From contig JAPKLW010000867.1 of the NCBI GenBank assembly GCA_026898455.1, forward strand, positions 64,858-128,857: a DNA stretch of 64,000 nucleotides. The letters are read 5' to 3'. How positions within the stretch are numbered: position 1 is the first letter of the stretch; each line of letters begins with the position of its first letter. The notes beneath the pieces are model-generated. The model saw nothing but the letters and a program-made list of their open reading frames with translations. It was not told where the DNA came from and ran no database searches. Below are positions 47,600 to 59,406 of the stretch, one piece after another. Source of the DNA: Plectranthus barbatus. Lineage: Eukaryota > Streptophyta > Magnoliopsida > Lamiales > Lamiaceae. A program made the position numbers and the translations under genes.

Positions 47600-49560
47600 T
47601 TCTAAACGGAGGAGACACAAAAAAATCTGAACGAATGTCCGAGATGCACAATTTTTAGGAGTCCAGGAATTATTGTAGGAAACAAAACAAGATTCCCAGG
47701 AAAGGCTAACATATTGGGAAGAAAGGCTGAACTTTAACATCATTACGAGAGTTTCTAACACATGATGTGATGCAAGAGAAGCCAATCCATGTAAACACTT
47801 CATAGACGGTTATTCACATGAAGTTTAAATGTGGCACGAAATCGCGAAGATATTCAAGCTCAACAAGAACAACATCAACGAAACCATTAACGATGAAACA
47901 AAAGTGACGAGGGATCTTGCCTAGATTTAGCGAGATAGAGCTGAACTCGCCCAAACTCTCGATGGATCTAAGAGAGATGCGAAAGATGGTATAAAATTAC
48001 AACAATAGCATGTATGGCGTACAAAAAAAGTGAGGCAAATTTCCTTACAACAAGATGAAATGTTTTATATTCTGTTAGACATTCAAAAGAGAATGCATAC
48101 ATTAGAACAATCTCAAACTAGTTCTAGTATAAGAAAACCCCAACCAAAGTCAAAGAAGAATTGAAGCTAACAAACGTAGATAAACTTTGTCAGTTGTTAA
48201 GAACTATCGAAGAATGACCACCTTTGATAGAATACAACTTTAAGATCTACAAGAATTGGTAGAATATTTTGCCAATTCGAACATGGTGGATCTAAGTATA
48301 AACGTTGCACATGGTGCACTCATTCCTCGTGGACAACAAGTCCCACCTATACAAAAGTGCCGCCAGGAGGAGATCCGGTTCAACAGTAGGGGCAACAAGC
48401 ACCACCTGTACTGTACAACATGTGCCACAAGAAGAAGTCATTCAACCACAAGATGTCGTGATGAGAAATGAGCATGACTTCTATATTGGAGAAGGATATC
48501 GAATGAAGAGGATGAACATCAATAATCTCACTGGAATTAGGGTACGAAAACAAATCCTAAAGTTTCGAGATATGCCTCTAGGGAAAAGCTTAGACCCAAT
48601 TCATCCATATGGTCTAATGCTAGATCTCGATGATGTCAACTTCAACGAGATGGAGAAAGTTATAGATCACTAGGCTTTATCTATGAGGATTCCAACAGGT
48701 ACTCTGGATCCGAATAAAGTTGGATTCATCAGATTGTTGGAGAAGAGTCTGTTGGGGGTCGCCAAGATACTATGGTCAACCAAAAATCCAGAGTTCAGAG
48801 AAGAAATCCTAAGGTCGGAATCATTCACAACAATTATGGGTTCAAATACACGATCCCCGGACTAGACCATTGCGAGAAGGAGGATTAGCCACCAAAAGAG
48901 ACAAAAGAATGCAAAGGTCATACTCAACTTGAAGCTAATCGACATGGGAAAGGACTCGATTGATAAATTCTTCAATTTGTATCGTATCTACCAATGGAAC
49001 TCAGATGTTGGTGAAAAAATTTGTATGCAAATCTTCATCACAAAAATCCCAAGCCCTTGGAAAGAGATGTTCATCAACAAAATATGTCCCAGGAAATCCT
49101 AACAACGTAGGGAGAAGTTGTTAAAGAATAGCTGGCAGATTGGTGTATACAAGCCGCTTTATAAAAGAACTACAAGAAGCTTAAAAGTATGAATAAATAT
49201 AGCCCTCTTAATTGCTCAGTAAATGATCTACCAACGATAATTAAGAAGAGGTCTACCGCAAAGGAAGAGCAAGAGGTATAAAAGCTCATCCTTATTCCAG
49301 AAGACAAGGTCCAAGAAAAGGATACTGGAAGTCGAGATCCAGATGGACCAGACAAAAGGCCAAACTTCGCAAATAAAGTTAAAGGAGTGGACCAGTAAGA
49401 GGCAGATCCTCACGAGGATCAACTGCATCACAACAAACTCCAATGAGGAAAACATTCCTCAGAGCTCACGCCAGACCTAACGAAAGTTTTAAAGACTGCA
49501 ACTGCTGGACATGAAGGGTAAAGAGGCATATTTCAATCAATTGCCCTTAAAAAGAGGACT
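47600..49560 (+). pseudogene. Endogenous pararetrovirus: N-terminal and capsid-like region, decayed
   Basis: A series of + strand frames (48305-48673, 48683-48865 and others) gives a polar protein with many stops and frameshifts. Near the end, at 49497-49544, a C-x-C-W-T ... H-x4-C pattern matches the zinc knuckle found at the C-terminus of caulimovirid capsid proteins, but a stop (TGA at 49512) sits inside it. The capsid assignment rests on that motif and on its place upstream of the movement protein and pol. No function remains. Confidence 0.55.
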
Positions 49561-49805
49561 AAAAAGCTTTGCAAATGCACCAGACATTGAAGAAGTTGTT
49601 TACTATCAACATTTATTACAAGTTTACGAATTTGAAGACCTCAGATGAGAGTATATATGAAGAAGAGGAAGTTTCAATAGTGAAAGCTCAGATGGAGGAT
49701 CCAGTTCCGAGTTAGAGTGGAGTAGAGAAACTACACATGCTGCAAGAAGATGAGACTGGGTAAACCAATCAGACCATTATTTCGCAAAGTATAATTGATA
49801 AGATC

Positions 49806-50336
49806 ATGAATAAGAGCCTTAATATCCAAAATTATCAAGACTTATTCTCTGTGATCCAGCTTGGAAGGGTTCTCAACAACCTCAACCCAAAGGGAAGAAA
49901 GCACCATGTAATTTTTAACATTACAAGAAGGGAGATGCCACTTCCAATAGAGTATACTGTAAATCGGGTGGAAATGCAATTGATTCCTCACAGTGATATT
50001 CAAGAAGTACTTGGGACATTGAAACCAGAGATAAGAGATGCAATATTCTGTATTCACATCGGTGCTATTCAAATCATTCTTTCGGCACTTCCAACAGGAG
50101 TGGATACGCCAATTAATATTTCTATATATGATAAGCATTTCACAAATGCCAAATACGGTCTGCTGGGAACAATCTCAGGAAACCTATGTGCCAAGAAAAT
50201 CATAGGAGTCATCTATCCTAAGATATCTTATAATTTTCAGGATAGGGATTTCAGTCAAGCCCTGGCGCTCTATCAAGACTTCAAAGGGAAGGATATTAGC
50301 TACGAGGGAAATCGACCGTTCTCATTGACGTATTAG
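49806..50336 (+). pseudogene. Endogenous pararetrovirus: movement protein (30K-type) remnant
   Basis: An uninterrupted 176-codon frame. It has the caulimovirid movement-protein pattern: a hydrophobic IHIGAIQIIL segment (about residues 80-89), TPINISIYDKHF with the conserved Asp, and YGLLGTISGNLCAKK. This family moves virus between plant cells through modified plasmodesmata. Neighbouring viral regions are full of stops, so this is an old copy that happens to stay open here, and the full protein is probably longer on both sides. Lineage within Caulimoviridae was not resolved. Confidence 0.7.
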
Positions 50337-50639
50337 GTATCTTATGCGCTTTTCAAATTCTCATCACACAGAATTACTTTAAGGAAAGAAATCCATTGAG
50401 ATACCAGATATCTTCGAAAAAATGGCACGTGTCATTGCTCCAAATATATCAAATATACCACTTCCAGAGCTATGAATATCCGGTTAGGAGATAAGCCATT
50501 GTTGGGATATAGTGCTAGTTTCAAATTGGGAAATATGAGGCTATCTCTCTAGGGAAATAGAGTTGTAACTTTACCATGGGGGTAGTCTTCCGGAAGACGC
50601 TCATTACAAGAAGACTCTCGACCACCAAGGCGTAGTAGG

Positions 50640-51130
50640 GTAAGAATTCAATGGCCAGGGGGTTGGCGAGAGATTGATATGAAGTTTGATGGTATAATAT
50701 GGGAAAACCACTTCCCAGGTGATGTCTTGTATTATCTGCAACAACCAAGGATTGGTCACTACAAAGCCATAATTGATATTGATGCAGTGACGATTGACAT
50801 TGAAGGACGAGCAGGAAGAGAAATAGGAGTCCTAACTTTAAGACTTGACTTCTTGGAAATGTTCAAACCTTGGGTTAAGAAAGAACATGGGATGATGATT
50901 ACTTTCTTTGGATTGCAACTTCTGGTTGGATGACAAGCTTATTATTCATATACATCTCTATTGGGATGTTGTATGAAAACTATAAGGCTGAATATTTTGC
51001 AGTCTATATTGATTTAGGAGCAGGAATCTGCACAACAAAACGAGGAATCACTGAAAATCTCAATCCAATTGTTGGAAGAGATTTCTCAAAAGAGTTTTAC
51101 TTTTATCTAAGGGAGTAGAACAATCAGAAA
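50640..51130 (+). pseudogene. Endogenous pararetrovirus: protease region
   Basis: Frame 50679-50933 (GIIWENHFPGDVLYYLQQP) is followed by 50930-51118. The latter contains YKAEYFAVYIDLGAGICTTK, which lines up with the aspartic protease active site of caulimovirid pol, except that the usual D-T/S-G reads D-L-G. It precedes RT on the same strand, as expected. Confidence 0.65.
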
Positions 51131-51539
51131 TCTTGATCGGTGGAGTAGGACACACATATTGGTATAAGGTAAAAACTCTACCAATTTATTTCCATGATAC
51201 ATGAGCAGACATCTTGTTAGAAAATAATTTCCTTTAAATGTTCAAAATCTATACGCATAACAACATCAACAAAGACTAATCTTCAATACAGTCTGTGATT
51301 CATTGTCCAGCAACTTAAAGGGAATTTAATAGACAAATGCCACTTAGCTTTCACAGGAAGCATGGTGATGAAGGACGTCTTGGACACCCAAAAATGCAAG
51401 ACCAAAGAAGATTTGGGGAAGCGGGTCTGAGTTTCAGATGCCTTAATATCACATCAAAATATTAAGGAAGAAGTACAAGTATCCCTAACTGATGTCAAGA
51501 CAAAGATGACAAGATGCTACAATGAAAATCCTCTAGCAT

Positions 51540-52430
51540 GGTGGGATAGAAAACATCTCTGAAGGTTAAGATTAGAAAGGAGTTTGAGTATGTTAGATAC
51601 ACGCCTATCCTGATGAATATCAACGATCAAAAGGATATGCGAGCTATCATCAAAGAGCATCTTGATCTCAAGCTGATCGAACCAAGAAATTTCATATATA
51701 GTAGGCTGGGATTCTTGATAAGAAATCATGGAGAGATCAAAAGAAGTATACTCAGGTTAGTCATTAACTATAAAGGAATTAATGATATTCTTGAGTTTGA
51801 TGGATACTTTATCCCGAGCAGAGAACACCTTATAAATTGTATACGCAATGCTAAGTTATTCTCAAAGTTTGATTGCAAGTCAGGTTTTTACCAAATCCGC
51901 ATGGTGTCTGGAATGTGATGCCTATGGGGTTATAGCCAATGCCCCCCAGATTCTCCAGAGAAAGATGGATAATCTTTTTAAATATTATTTCTCATTTTTG
52001 TTTGTCTATATTGATGTTATACTTATTGCATCAAAAATATATATGAGTATGCCAAACACCTTGAGATTATTGTAGTTATTTGCCATAAGGAAGGATTTGT
52101 GTTGTCTGGAAAGAAGGCAATAATTGCTACTCGGAAAATGGATTTTTCAGGTATCAAGATTGATGAATCAGAAATTATTATGCAAGATTATACTGTGAAA
52201 AAAGTGCATAAATTCCTTGAGGATCTCAAGGAAAAGAAACAACTCCAGAGTTTTCTAGGGGTTATTAATTTTGCAGGGATCTTCATTAAGAATCTAGTAA
52301 ATTATAGGAAGGGGTTCAACAACCTTCTATAGAAGGACACTCCGTTCATATGAGCGGAAGAACATCGTGAATAGTTAAGGCAAAAAAGAGATATGTAAAT
52401 TTTTTTCCAAGTTTACCATACCACGGGATG
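51540..52430 (+). pseudogene. Endogenous pararetrovirus: reverse transcriptase, inactive
   Basis: RT blocks in order: LRLVINYKGINDILEFDGYF (about 51750-51810), KLFSKFDCKSGFYQIRM (51855-51904), a frameshifted segment with the PQ..QRKMDN pattern (about 51940-51975), VYIDVILIAS (52004-52033) and FLEDLKEKKQLQSFLGVINF (about 52215-52275). These are characteristic of Caulimoviridae rather than of LTR retrotransposons. The catalytic YxDD box reads YIDV at 52007-52018, losing the second Asp. Together with frameshifts and stops this copy cannot encode an active enzyme. Confidence 0.85.
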
Positions 52431-52525
52431 AGGATAACCTTATTTTGTATGTAAATGCTAGTGACCATTGATGGACTGTGGTGCTTACTAAAATAACACC
52501 AAATGGAGAAGAGCCTTATAGATAC
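52431..52525 (+). pseudogene. Endogenous pararetrovirus: RNase H, first part
   Basis: The frame reads LILYVNASDH, then a stop, then WTVVLTKITPNGEEPYRYC, matching the start of the caulimovirid RNase H domain. It is interrupted by the LTR that begins at 52526. The matching later part of the domain is found at about 59405-59570. Confidence 0.7.
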
Positions 52526-53871
52526 TGTTGGTCCTTAAGTTTCAGAGTCGTCGTGTTAGATAAACTCACGAAATGCAGCGGAATAATAAATCGTCACTTA
52601 CACTTGACGTTTTACCTTTCAAGGTTAGTTAAGCTCGGAGATAGATTAAGTTTCTTCACAGTTATACACTAGCAATATGATTGCTAGGTTTCAAATCTTA
52701 TGAGCAATGTAACATTAAAAGAACACAATATTTATAGTGGTTCGATCCAACAAGATCTACGTCCACTCCTTAGCCGATACACTAAGAATTCACTAAGTAA
52801 GTATACAGATTACAAGGATTCGCCTTTTACAGTTAAGTAGGCAGTGAGCTTTCGGCCTGGCTACTTGACAGCTATCCTCCGATAACCTGAACTCCTCAGA
52901 TGTTGGTTCAGCTGGGTCAAGGGCACACCTTCGAAACTCCTGCCTTGCCTGATTTGGAAGTTTTATAGTCATTTCCTGACTTTCCTTGAATACGGCTAAG
53001 TGCCCGTCTGAGTCTAGACCTTTTCAGGTGTTCGACTGTTAGATTCTTTCTGAAAAGAAAGGAATCCCAATGATTGAGAATTCTTGAATGCAATCAAGAA
53101 TATCTTCAATGGAGTGTCAGTAAATTAATGAGCGACACTTCTGGTTGTTGAGAGCTTTTAATATTCTTTCACAAGGCTCTCAACTGACTACTTTTTCTTT
53201 GTTCACTTTGTCAAAGGAATCTTTTGCTTGAGTGTTCGTGAATGTCTGAAGTGAGAATAGCAGTTGTGATTCTCTCTTTTGGACCTTCCTTTTATAGTTG
53301 GAGATTCAAATCTTGAATCTCCATATCCGTTAGACACAACGTCTCTTTTGTCCGAGAGTGATAAGACTTGTTCAGTCACTCTTTGTTCTCGATCTGTACT
53401 TTTCGAGCTTCTTCGGGAAAGTCTCGTCCTTTGTTTGTGCTTTTTGTCAGAACGGCAGTAAGGCTTCAGCCTTTGACATTCTGCTCTACAGATGGTTGTT
53501 AGCGATCTGCTATATGTCTTGGTTTGCTGAATATTTCTGTTGACACTCGATCCTTTGACTACTATTCTGCTAGCATTCTCCTTGGTTTGCTGATCGTTAG
53601 CAAATGCTAAAGCCTTAGCATTCTGCTACCGCATGGTTTCTAGCAGACGCTGTCCTTTGATATCTGCTAGGAATAGCGCATGTTTTCTAGCAAACGCTTT
53701 CCTTCGATGTCTGCTAATCTATTACAACTCAATAGATGACCTATACAGGACATTACATGATATGCTAGACTATCTAGAATTCAGCAAATGATCGACCAAA
53801 TGCTAAGGTTTGATTCAACAAAACCTTTTACAAATAAATCCTAAGGGAGATTTTAGGAATAATTTCCCAAC
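52526..53871 (-). mobile_element. 3' LTR of a - strand copia element
   Basis: The + strand starts TGTTGGTCCTTAAG and ends TTCCCAACA (1346 bp). On the - strand a polypurine tract AAAAAGGGGGAAAT lies immediately before the LTR, and a TATA box (CTATAAAAGG, + coordinates about 53286-53296) lies inside, so it is the 3' LTR of an element whose interior lies to the right. It landed in the viral RNase H region. The left flank is gatac (52521-52525). No 5' LTR was found at the other end. Confidence 0.85.
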
Positions 53872-54359
53872 AATTTCCCCCTTTTTGATGCGATCAAAGC
53901 TTACTATCATTTGCTGAAGCTAAAAGGAAGAGTGTCTGTGTTTACAAAATACTAAACTATTCTAGCAAACTAACACAGAGTTTATCCACCTTAGTTCAAG
54001 AAAAGTAAAAAAATGGAATTCCCCCTCAACAAGTGCTGGGAAATATTTCTCGATTAAACGCATAAGTAAATGCTGCAGAGGTAATATGCTAGGAATCCTA
54101 ACACCCAAATAAAATTAGCAGACATATTACTTTTTCAATTTCAATCCAATTGTTTTCAGATGTGTTGAATACACAGATAGTGTATTTCAACTAAGAAACA
54201 CGGTGAAAATCAGAGATTGACAATGAGAGGTTGTCTCTGTCTGATCAATTTTCATTCAAATGATATGTCAATTACAAGTACAATGAAAAATATTAGACAG
54301 AGACAAAATAAGAGCTAGCAGAGAAAAAAAAAATACCAGAGGAACGGAGGAACTCAGGA
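53872..54359 (-). other. Non-coding end of the copia element, including polypurine tract
   Basis: Begins on the + strand with atttccccctttttgatgcg, the complement of the polypurine tract at the LTR border. No coding frame was recognised. Confidence 0.55.
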
Positions 54360-56194
54360 GTCTGGAGCAGGTTTCTTCATCTTGTCAAATTCATCGAATT
54401 TGTTTGAGGCTAGCTCCACGAATTTGTCTAGAAGCTCCTTAGCAGATGCACGTTCAGCAGCCTCTGTTTCCAGATCCTTGGCCAACCGCTCATTCTCTTC
54501 TTCGAGCATCTTGATTTTCGCTTCTGTTTCCTTCTGTTTGAGCTCAGCTTCTTTCCGTTTGAATTCTTCAAGAATTCTCCTCTGTTCTTCTTTTGCAGCT
54601 TCAAGATTTCTCCTCTGTTCTTCTTTTGCAGCGGCTCTTGATTCCTTCGCTTTTTCCTCTCAACAGCTTCAGCAGTCCTTCTTTCTTCCCCCTCTTTGAT
54701 TGCATCCAAAAGTCTGGAGGAAAAAGAGTTCACCTTGGAATCCACTCGCTGTTTATGCTCTGCTACGTCTGTCTTTATTTCTTGTACAGAGTCCTTGACA
54801 GAGGAAATGTTGGACTCGACTGTGTCCACCCTGGCCGTTATGGTATCAACGTTGGATTTGACTACCGCAATTTCCCTTCGTATATCCGTGGCTTCAATCA
54901 CCATTCTCTCAGATATAGTAGACACCGCGCTTTAAACGACCATTTGAACAACGGAGTCTAGGTATGTTGGAAGATGTAGCGTGCTAATCGGAGTAGCAAG
55001 GAAGGATGAGGTAGTAGGAATGATGACTGCTTGACTCCTAGCAGTGGAGGTGGAGATTTCCTCCATGACTACCTCTGTCCTTTCTGTGTTAGCAGTTTCT
55101 CTTTGATCAGAGGTGACTAGCAAATGTATTGTCTCCTCGATCCCTCTTTGAAACTCGGCTTCAGCAGCAGCGTTGACTAGCAGATGTATTGCCTCCTCGA
55201 TCCCTTTTTGAAACTCTGCTTCAGCAGCAGCGTTCTCAGCTTCCTCGAGTCTCTTTGCTTCTGCTATAGAGAATGCTAACATGTAGGCTTGCAATTCCTC
55301 CTCTTTGTCCTGATAGGCGACAATCTCGAACGTTTGAGTTTTGTACTCTGCTGCTGCAGCCAACCGGGTTTGATGCAATAATTCTTCGAGCATAGGGAGT
55401 TCTGCTTGGCGTTTCTTGTATTCAGCAGTAGCTTCGGCTTAACGTCTTGAGAGTTGTATGTGTTCAACAGTTAATTCGTCGGGAGCAAAAGTTGATTTTG
55501 GCAGAGAATGAGGAGAGGACGTTCTCCAATGAGCCTCAATTAATTGAAGCCTTTCGCTGACAGCCTTATCAGAGTATTGCTTTGTGCAAGGAGATTGATC
55601 CATCCATTCGTTTGCCCACAATTCCTCATGCTTCCAGAATTTCAACCCTTTCCAAACCATAATTATTTCTCTTTCCTCCATACCAAGTTCATGAGAAATG
55701 TAGTCATACTTCTTCCACTGTCTGAACTCTTCTCCCAATATCTTCCCTTCAGGAGTATCTTCTTTCAATACTCCAGCAAATACTCCTTTTATTTCCCCCT
55801 CAACCATCAGGGACACGAATTTATCAATTTCTTGACCTAGCAGATCAAACTTAGGATTTGCTTTACTTCTTATGAATGATAATCGAAGTGGATCCGTGCC
55901 TTTTGAGGGGATCAACGTCAGAGTTTTAGCATCATATATGCCTGTGGATTCTTTGTCAGAGATAACATCAGGAAGAGCTTCTGGGTGAGGAACTTCAACA
56001 GGAATCACTTCTTTACATCTAGCAGACGAATCTTCGACAGCAGTCTGTGGAGATCGTGTGTCTTGCTCAGCAATCTGTGATTGGCAAGCTCCATGCTCAG
56101 CAGATGAGCCACCCTCCATGTGTTCAATCTGCTCAGCAGAATCTTTTCTAACATTACTTCCCTCTTCCTCGATTCCAGAAGGTCCTGCATCTGG
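54360..56194 (-). pseudogene. Accessory ORF of the copia element, C-terminal coiled-coil part
   Basis: Three - strand frames follow each other: 56239-55439 (starts inside the inserted LTR; own sequence begins IRNPDAGPSGIEEEG), 55393-54932 and 54925-54428. The first contains SEKLQ-like polar text and a compact region with EFRQWKKYDYISHELGMEE. The second is Ala/Glu-rich and contains a direct duplication. The third is a predicted coiled coil (VKSNVDTITARVDTVESNIS). Frameshifts separate them. They continue, past the solo LTR, the ORF at 57608-59406, so this was one long protein. No catalytic motif was seen and the role is unknown. Confidence 0.55.
55115..55235. repeat. 60-bp tandem duplication in accessory ORF
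   Basis: Two near-identical 60-bp units, each beginning gactagca and running to cagcagcagcgtt, encode the repeated peptide NAAAEAEFQ(K/R)GIEE(A/T)IHLLV on the - strand. They differ by a handful of substitutions and keep the frame. Confidence 0.9.
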
Positions 56195-57615
56195 ATTCCT
56201 GATGCAGTATTTTTTTATCAAGTAAAAATTATCGAACACGAAGACTCAATTCGCCCGTTGTTTAAGTAAAAGGGACTGATTTTGGAACTTAATATCTAGA
56301 CGCGATAAAATGGTTTTGAAAGATCAATTTTAAACTACCTAAAATTCTAACGTTTAATGTAACAAGTAAATAAAATGCCAATCAACTTTCTTGAGATTAC
56401 CATAGAGAGAGTAGTTGAGGAATATAGGATGGATTGGGGTAGATTATGAATATGCTTGGATTTACTAACTTTACGAAACAATTTCAATAAGTTGAGTTGG
56501 GTCAATTCACATAACTCTAGTCATTACCCTTAGTACCGGTGTAACAACCGTAGATCAATCTCAATTTCAACCTAAGTCTAGGTATGTTAATCTCGATTAA
56601 CTCCCAAAAGCTCAATAATTTAATAACCTAGATGCCAATTCACCTATCTTCTAAATGAAACAACACCTAATTATTATTGCAATCCCCTCTAATCATCAAA
56701 CCTATCAAGTTAGTTCATTGAGGCATACTTTCCAACACATGGTGATCAATCATGAAAGGAACACAAATTCAAATCCACAATAATAATCAAACCCTTGAAA
56801 ATTTAATCACTCAAATCCAAACAATATTCAAATCAATCCCAATCACATCCAAATCCTCAACAATGAGTTTAGCTACTCATGAATACAATGAAAAATGTCA
56901 ATATCCCAAAGTAAATCATGAAAGAGAAAGGAGAACAAGAAATCTTTGGATTTTAATGATGAATCTTCAAATCTAGCTTCGAATCCTTCCTTCCACCTTC
57001 AATTCCGAGCCTTGAGATGTGAAAATCGCTTCAATCTCGTGCCTTATTCTCTCTAGGGTTTTCAAAAGTCGAACCCTTACTTTGTAACATCCCTTGGCCT
57101 TTTATAGTTGAGAAACCCGCAACTTCAGGCCTTTTGATCCCGAACGGGATCCTCCTTTGCAAAGTTCCATCCCGAGCGGGATGGAATAAACTTCTCGCCC
57201 AAACATCCCGACAGGTCCTGAACGGGACGAGTGGGTCCCGAGCGGGACAGGCTTCGGCCTTCGCATTTTTCTCCTCCATTCACGCCAGATTTTCGAGTTC
57301 CGAACGCAATTTTTGCCTCCCGAACCATGGTCCCGAACGGGACCGGCCTCGCACTTCCGTCAGTTTCTTCTTTTTTCCATCCCGAACAGGACATATACGT
57401 CCCGAGCGGGATTTGCTTCGTCTATAACCTCAATTCAGCTCCAAAATTCGAGTTTTTAACACTTTTCGTGTCCTGCACACTCAAAACAACTCTAGAACAC
57501 CAAGTGAAGGAAAATCACTGAAAAGAATAGATGTGTGTGATTTGTGCATCTTATCCTCATCAAATCATTCAATTCATATTCCAAAAACAGTGCAAATTAC
57601 GCACATATCAATTCC
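56195..57615 (-). mobile_element. Athila-like solo LTR with 5-bp target-site duplication
   Basis: The LTR spans 56200-57610 (1411 bp), + strand TGATGCAGTATT ... GCACATATCA. It is flanked by attcc at 56195-56199 and 57611-57615. On the - strand it starts TGATATGTGCGTAATTTG and has a TATA box (CAACTATAAAAGGCC, + coordinates about 57099-57113) with a cluster of TCCCGAACGGGA-type dyads just upstream (57136-57412). There is no internal region. It splits the accessory ORF of the copia element, so it is younger than that insertion. Confidence 0.93.
57136..57412. repeat. Cluster of TCCCGARCGGGA dyads upstream of LTR TATA box
   Basis: About seven copies or near copies: tcccgaacgggatc, catcccgagcgggatgg, tcctgaacgggacg, gtcccgagcgggac, gtcccgaacgggac, catcccgaacaggaca and gtcccgagcgggat. 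The sequence between them is not repeated. Confidence 0.92.
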
Positions 57616-59406
57616 CTGGAAGTCGTTTGGATGCTCCATGATGTTCTTCATCAGAATTGCTCTCTAAGTCCGCAATCAACTTTACTTCATTGAATCTGCC
57701 TTCGTGAATTGCCTTATCAAGCTCTTCATCTGACATAGCATCTTGCGAAGCTATGATAGCTCCTTTACTGCTGATTGGGGGAATGGGAACAGAGATCCTT
57801 CCGTCTACAATGCCTTTCCCTTCCTTGGCAGCTTGTTCTTTCATTAGTGCCTGTTAGCGGCTCTCTTCTGAGCCTTAAATTCTTCAGCGGCTGACTTGAT
57901 TCGTTCGAAATTTCTATCTCTTCCTTCGAACGTCATTTCATTGATGAACTCCATATATTCTTTCTTCTCGAGCTCTTTCAGTTCAGCTACGCGCTGTCTC
58001 TTAGTTTTTTGTCCTCCCTGAGTACGCTCTTCTTTGGTTCTGGAAGACCTGGGAATGTATTCTAGATCACTTTCAGCAGTGTCCTCTGTTGTGTCTTTAG
58101 CAGACACCTTCTCTGCTACAATGTCAGCAACATCCTTTGCAGTGGTTTCAGCAACCTTCTTTTCTTCTTCTGCCTTTTCTGATTCTTCCTTCTCAGAAAG
58201 TAGCTCCAGCCTTCTCCTGGTCTTCTTCTTCGCTTTAGGTGCAGGAGGGGTGACTTTGGTTCTCTTTTTCGTTGGAATTGGTATAGCCATAACTCCAATA
58301 GTAGGTGGAAGCTGTTCGGCTTCCTTTGCAGTCATTATCTCATTGATTTGATCAACAGGTAAATTCCCCAATTTCTCAATTTCCTCGAGATTTTTGAAGC
58401 AATGCTCTGTCTCAGCGTTTGTTTGCAGTAGAGCAATCTCTTCTGCAGACATAGGAATAGCAGATTGTAAGATTTGAGGAGCTAAAGTGGACGCATCAGG
58501 CTCTTCAGGAGACGTGGGTTTGTCTTTGTCCACATTAGATTTCCCTGTTAACTTCCGAGGGTTTTGGCTACTCACGGGCTTGGGCTCCTTCCTTGTTGCT
58601 GGGATGTAATCTGTAGGGTTTAGACTTTCACCACGATCAACTCTTGTATTGGTGAACAATATCTCCAAGTATTTACTGATCTTTAGCCCAAAATTCACGT
58701 TCGACGAGAACGTTCCATCTACCGCCATGTGATCATTTTTCCGAGCATGTTCAGCCCATCGCTCGAAAAAGAATTCCGCCCAATTACCCTTAATGTTATC
58801 GATCAGGGCCATCATAACAGAGTACTTCTTGGCAGAGAGTTCGGAGTAGGAACCAGCATCACATTGAAGTATTTTGATTACTATCTCCGCTAGAAGCTTG
58901 TACTCATCAGACAGAGTATTGATTGGTGTAGCAACCTTGAAGGCAATCGCCTGTCCTTTTTTGTCTTTTAACTCCCCTGGCTTCTTCCAAAGATTCCACC
59001 GTCGCTCCATTTCGGCATGGTCATTCATCTTGTATTGAGATATCTTGGCCCCATAATTTCGAAGCCCAAACATTCTAGACAGTAAATCAGCACTAACTTC
59101 CACAATATTTCCATAAATGCTAGTTTTGAAAGATTTTTTATCAGTGCTCATAACTGCCCTAGCATAGAATTCCGAAACCATATGAGGGTGAAATCGAACA
59201 GGTTCAGCGGAGAGATATTTTACCAAAAGTTCGGAGTCGAGTAGATCCAAGATCCATTTTGGAATATGTTTGGTGGCGAGAGGCATATATAGAATTATGT
59301 CCTTCATAATTTGCGCCAGACGCCTTTGCTCCCTCGTGCGAAAGGCCTTTAAGAAATGGCCTCTGTTTGTATTAGCAAAGAAACTTACTTTGAAATTTGA
59401 TAACAC
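57608..59406 (-). pseudogene. Accessory ORF of the copia element, N-terminal part (plant transposon-protein-like)
   Basis: A 520-codon frame (59406-57844) followed, one frameshift later, by 57844-57608. The first ~250 residues contain ILDLLDSELLVKYLSAEPV, FHPHMVSEFYARAVM and IYGNIVEVSADLLSRMFGL, which resemble the domain often annotated in plants as putative plant transposon protein (Pfam Transposase_32-like; assigned from memory). Then come Lys-rich (PAPKAKKKTRRRLE) and Glu-rich segments. The frame begins with GTG, with an in-frame stop upstream close to the junction with viral sequence, so the true N-terminus is probably lost. It is sense to the element that owns the LTR at 52526-53871. Confidence 0.6.

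Noticed and set aside
49806..50336. Movement-protein frame as a working, host-adopted gene
   Set aside because: Open for 176 codons, but flanking viral regions are badly decayed, there is no promoter evidence, and the frame looks shorter than the family; treated as a chance-preserved remnant.
57031..57521. Overlapping ORFs on both strands around 57031-57521
   Set aside because: Produced by the TCCCGARCGGGA dyads and GC-rich U3 of the solo LTR.
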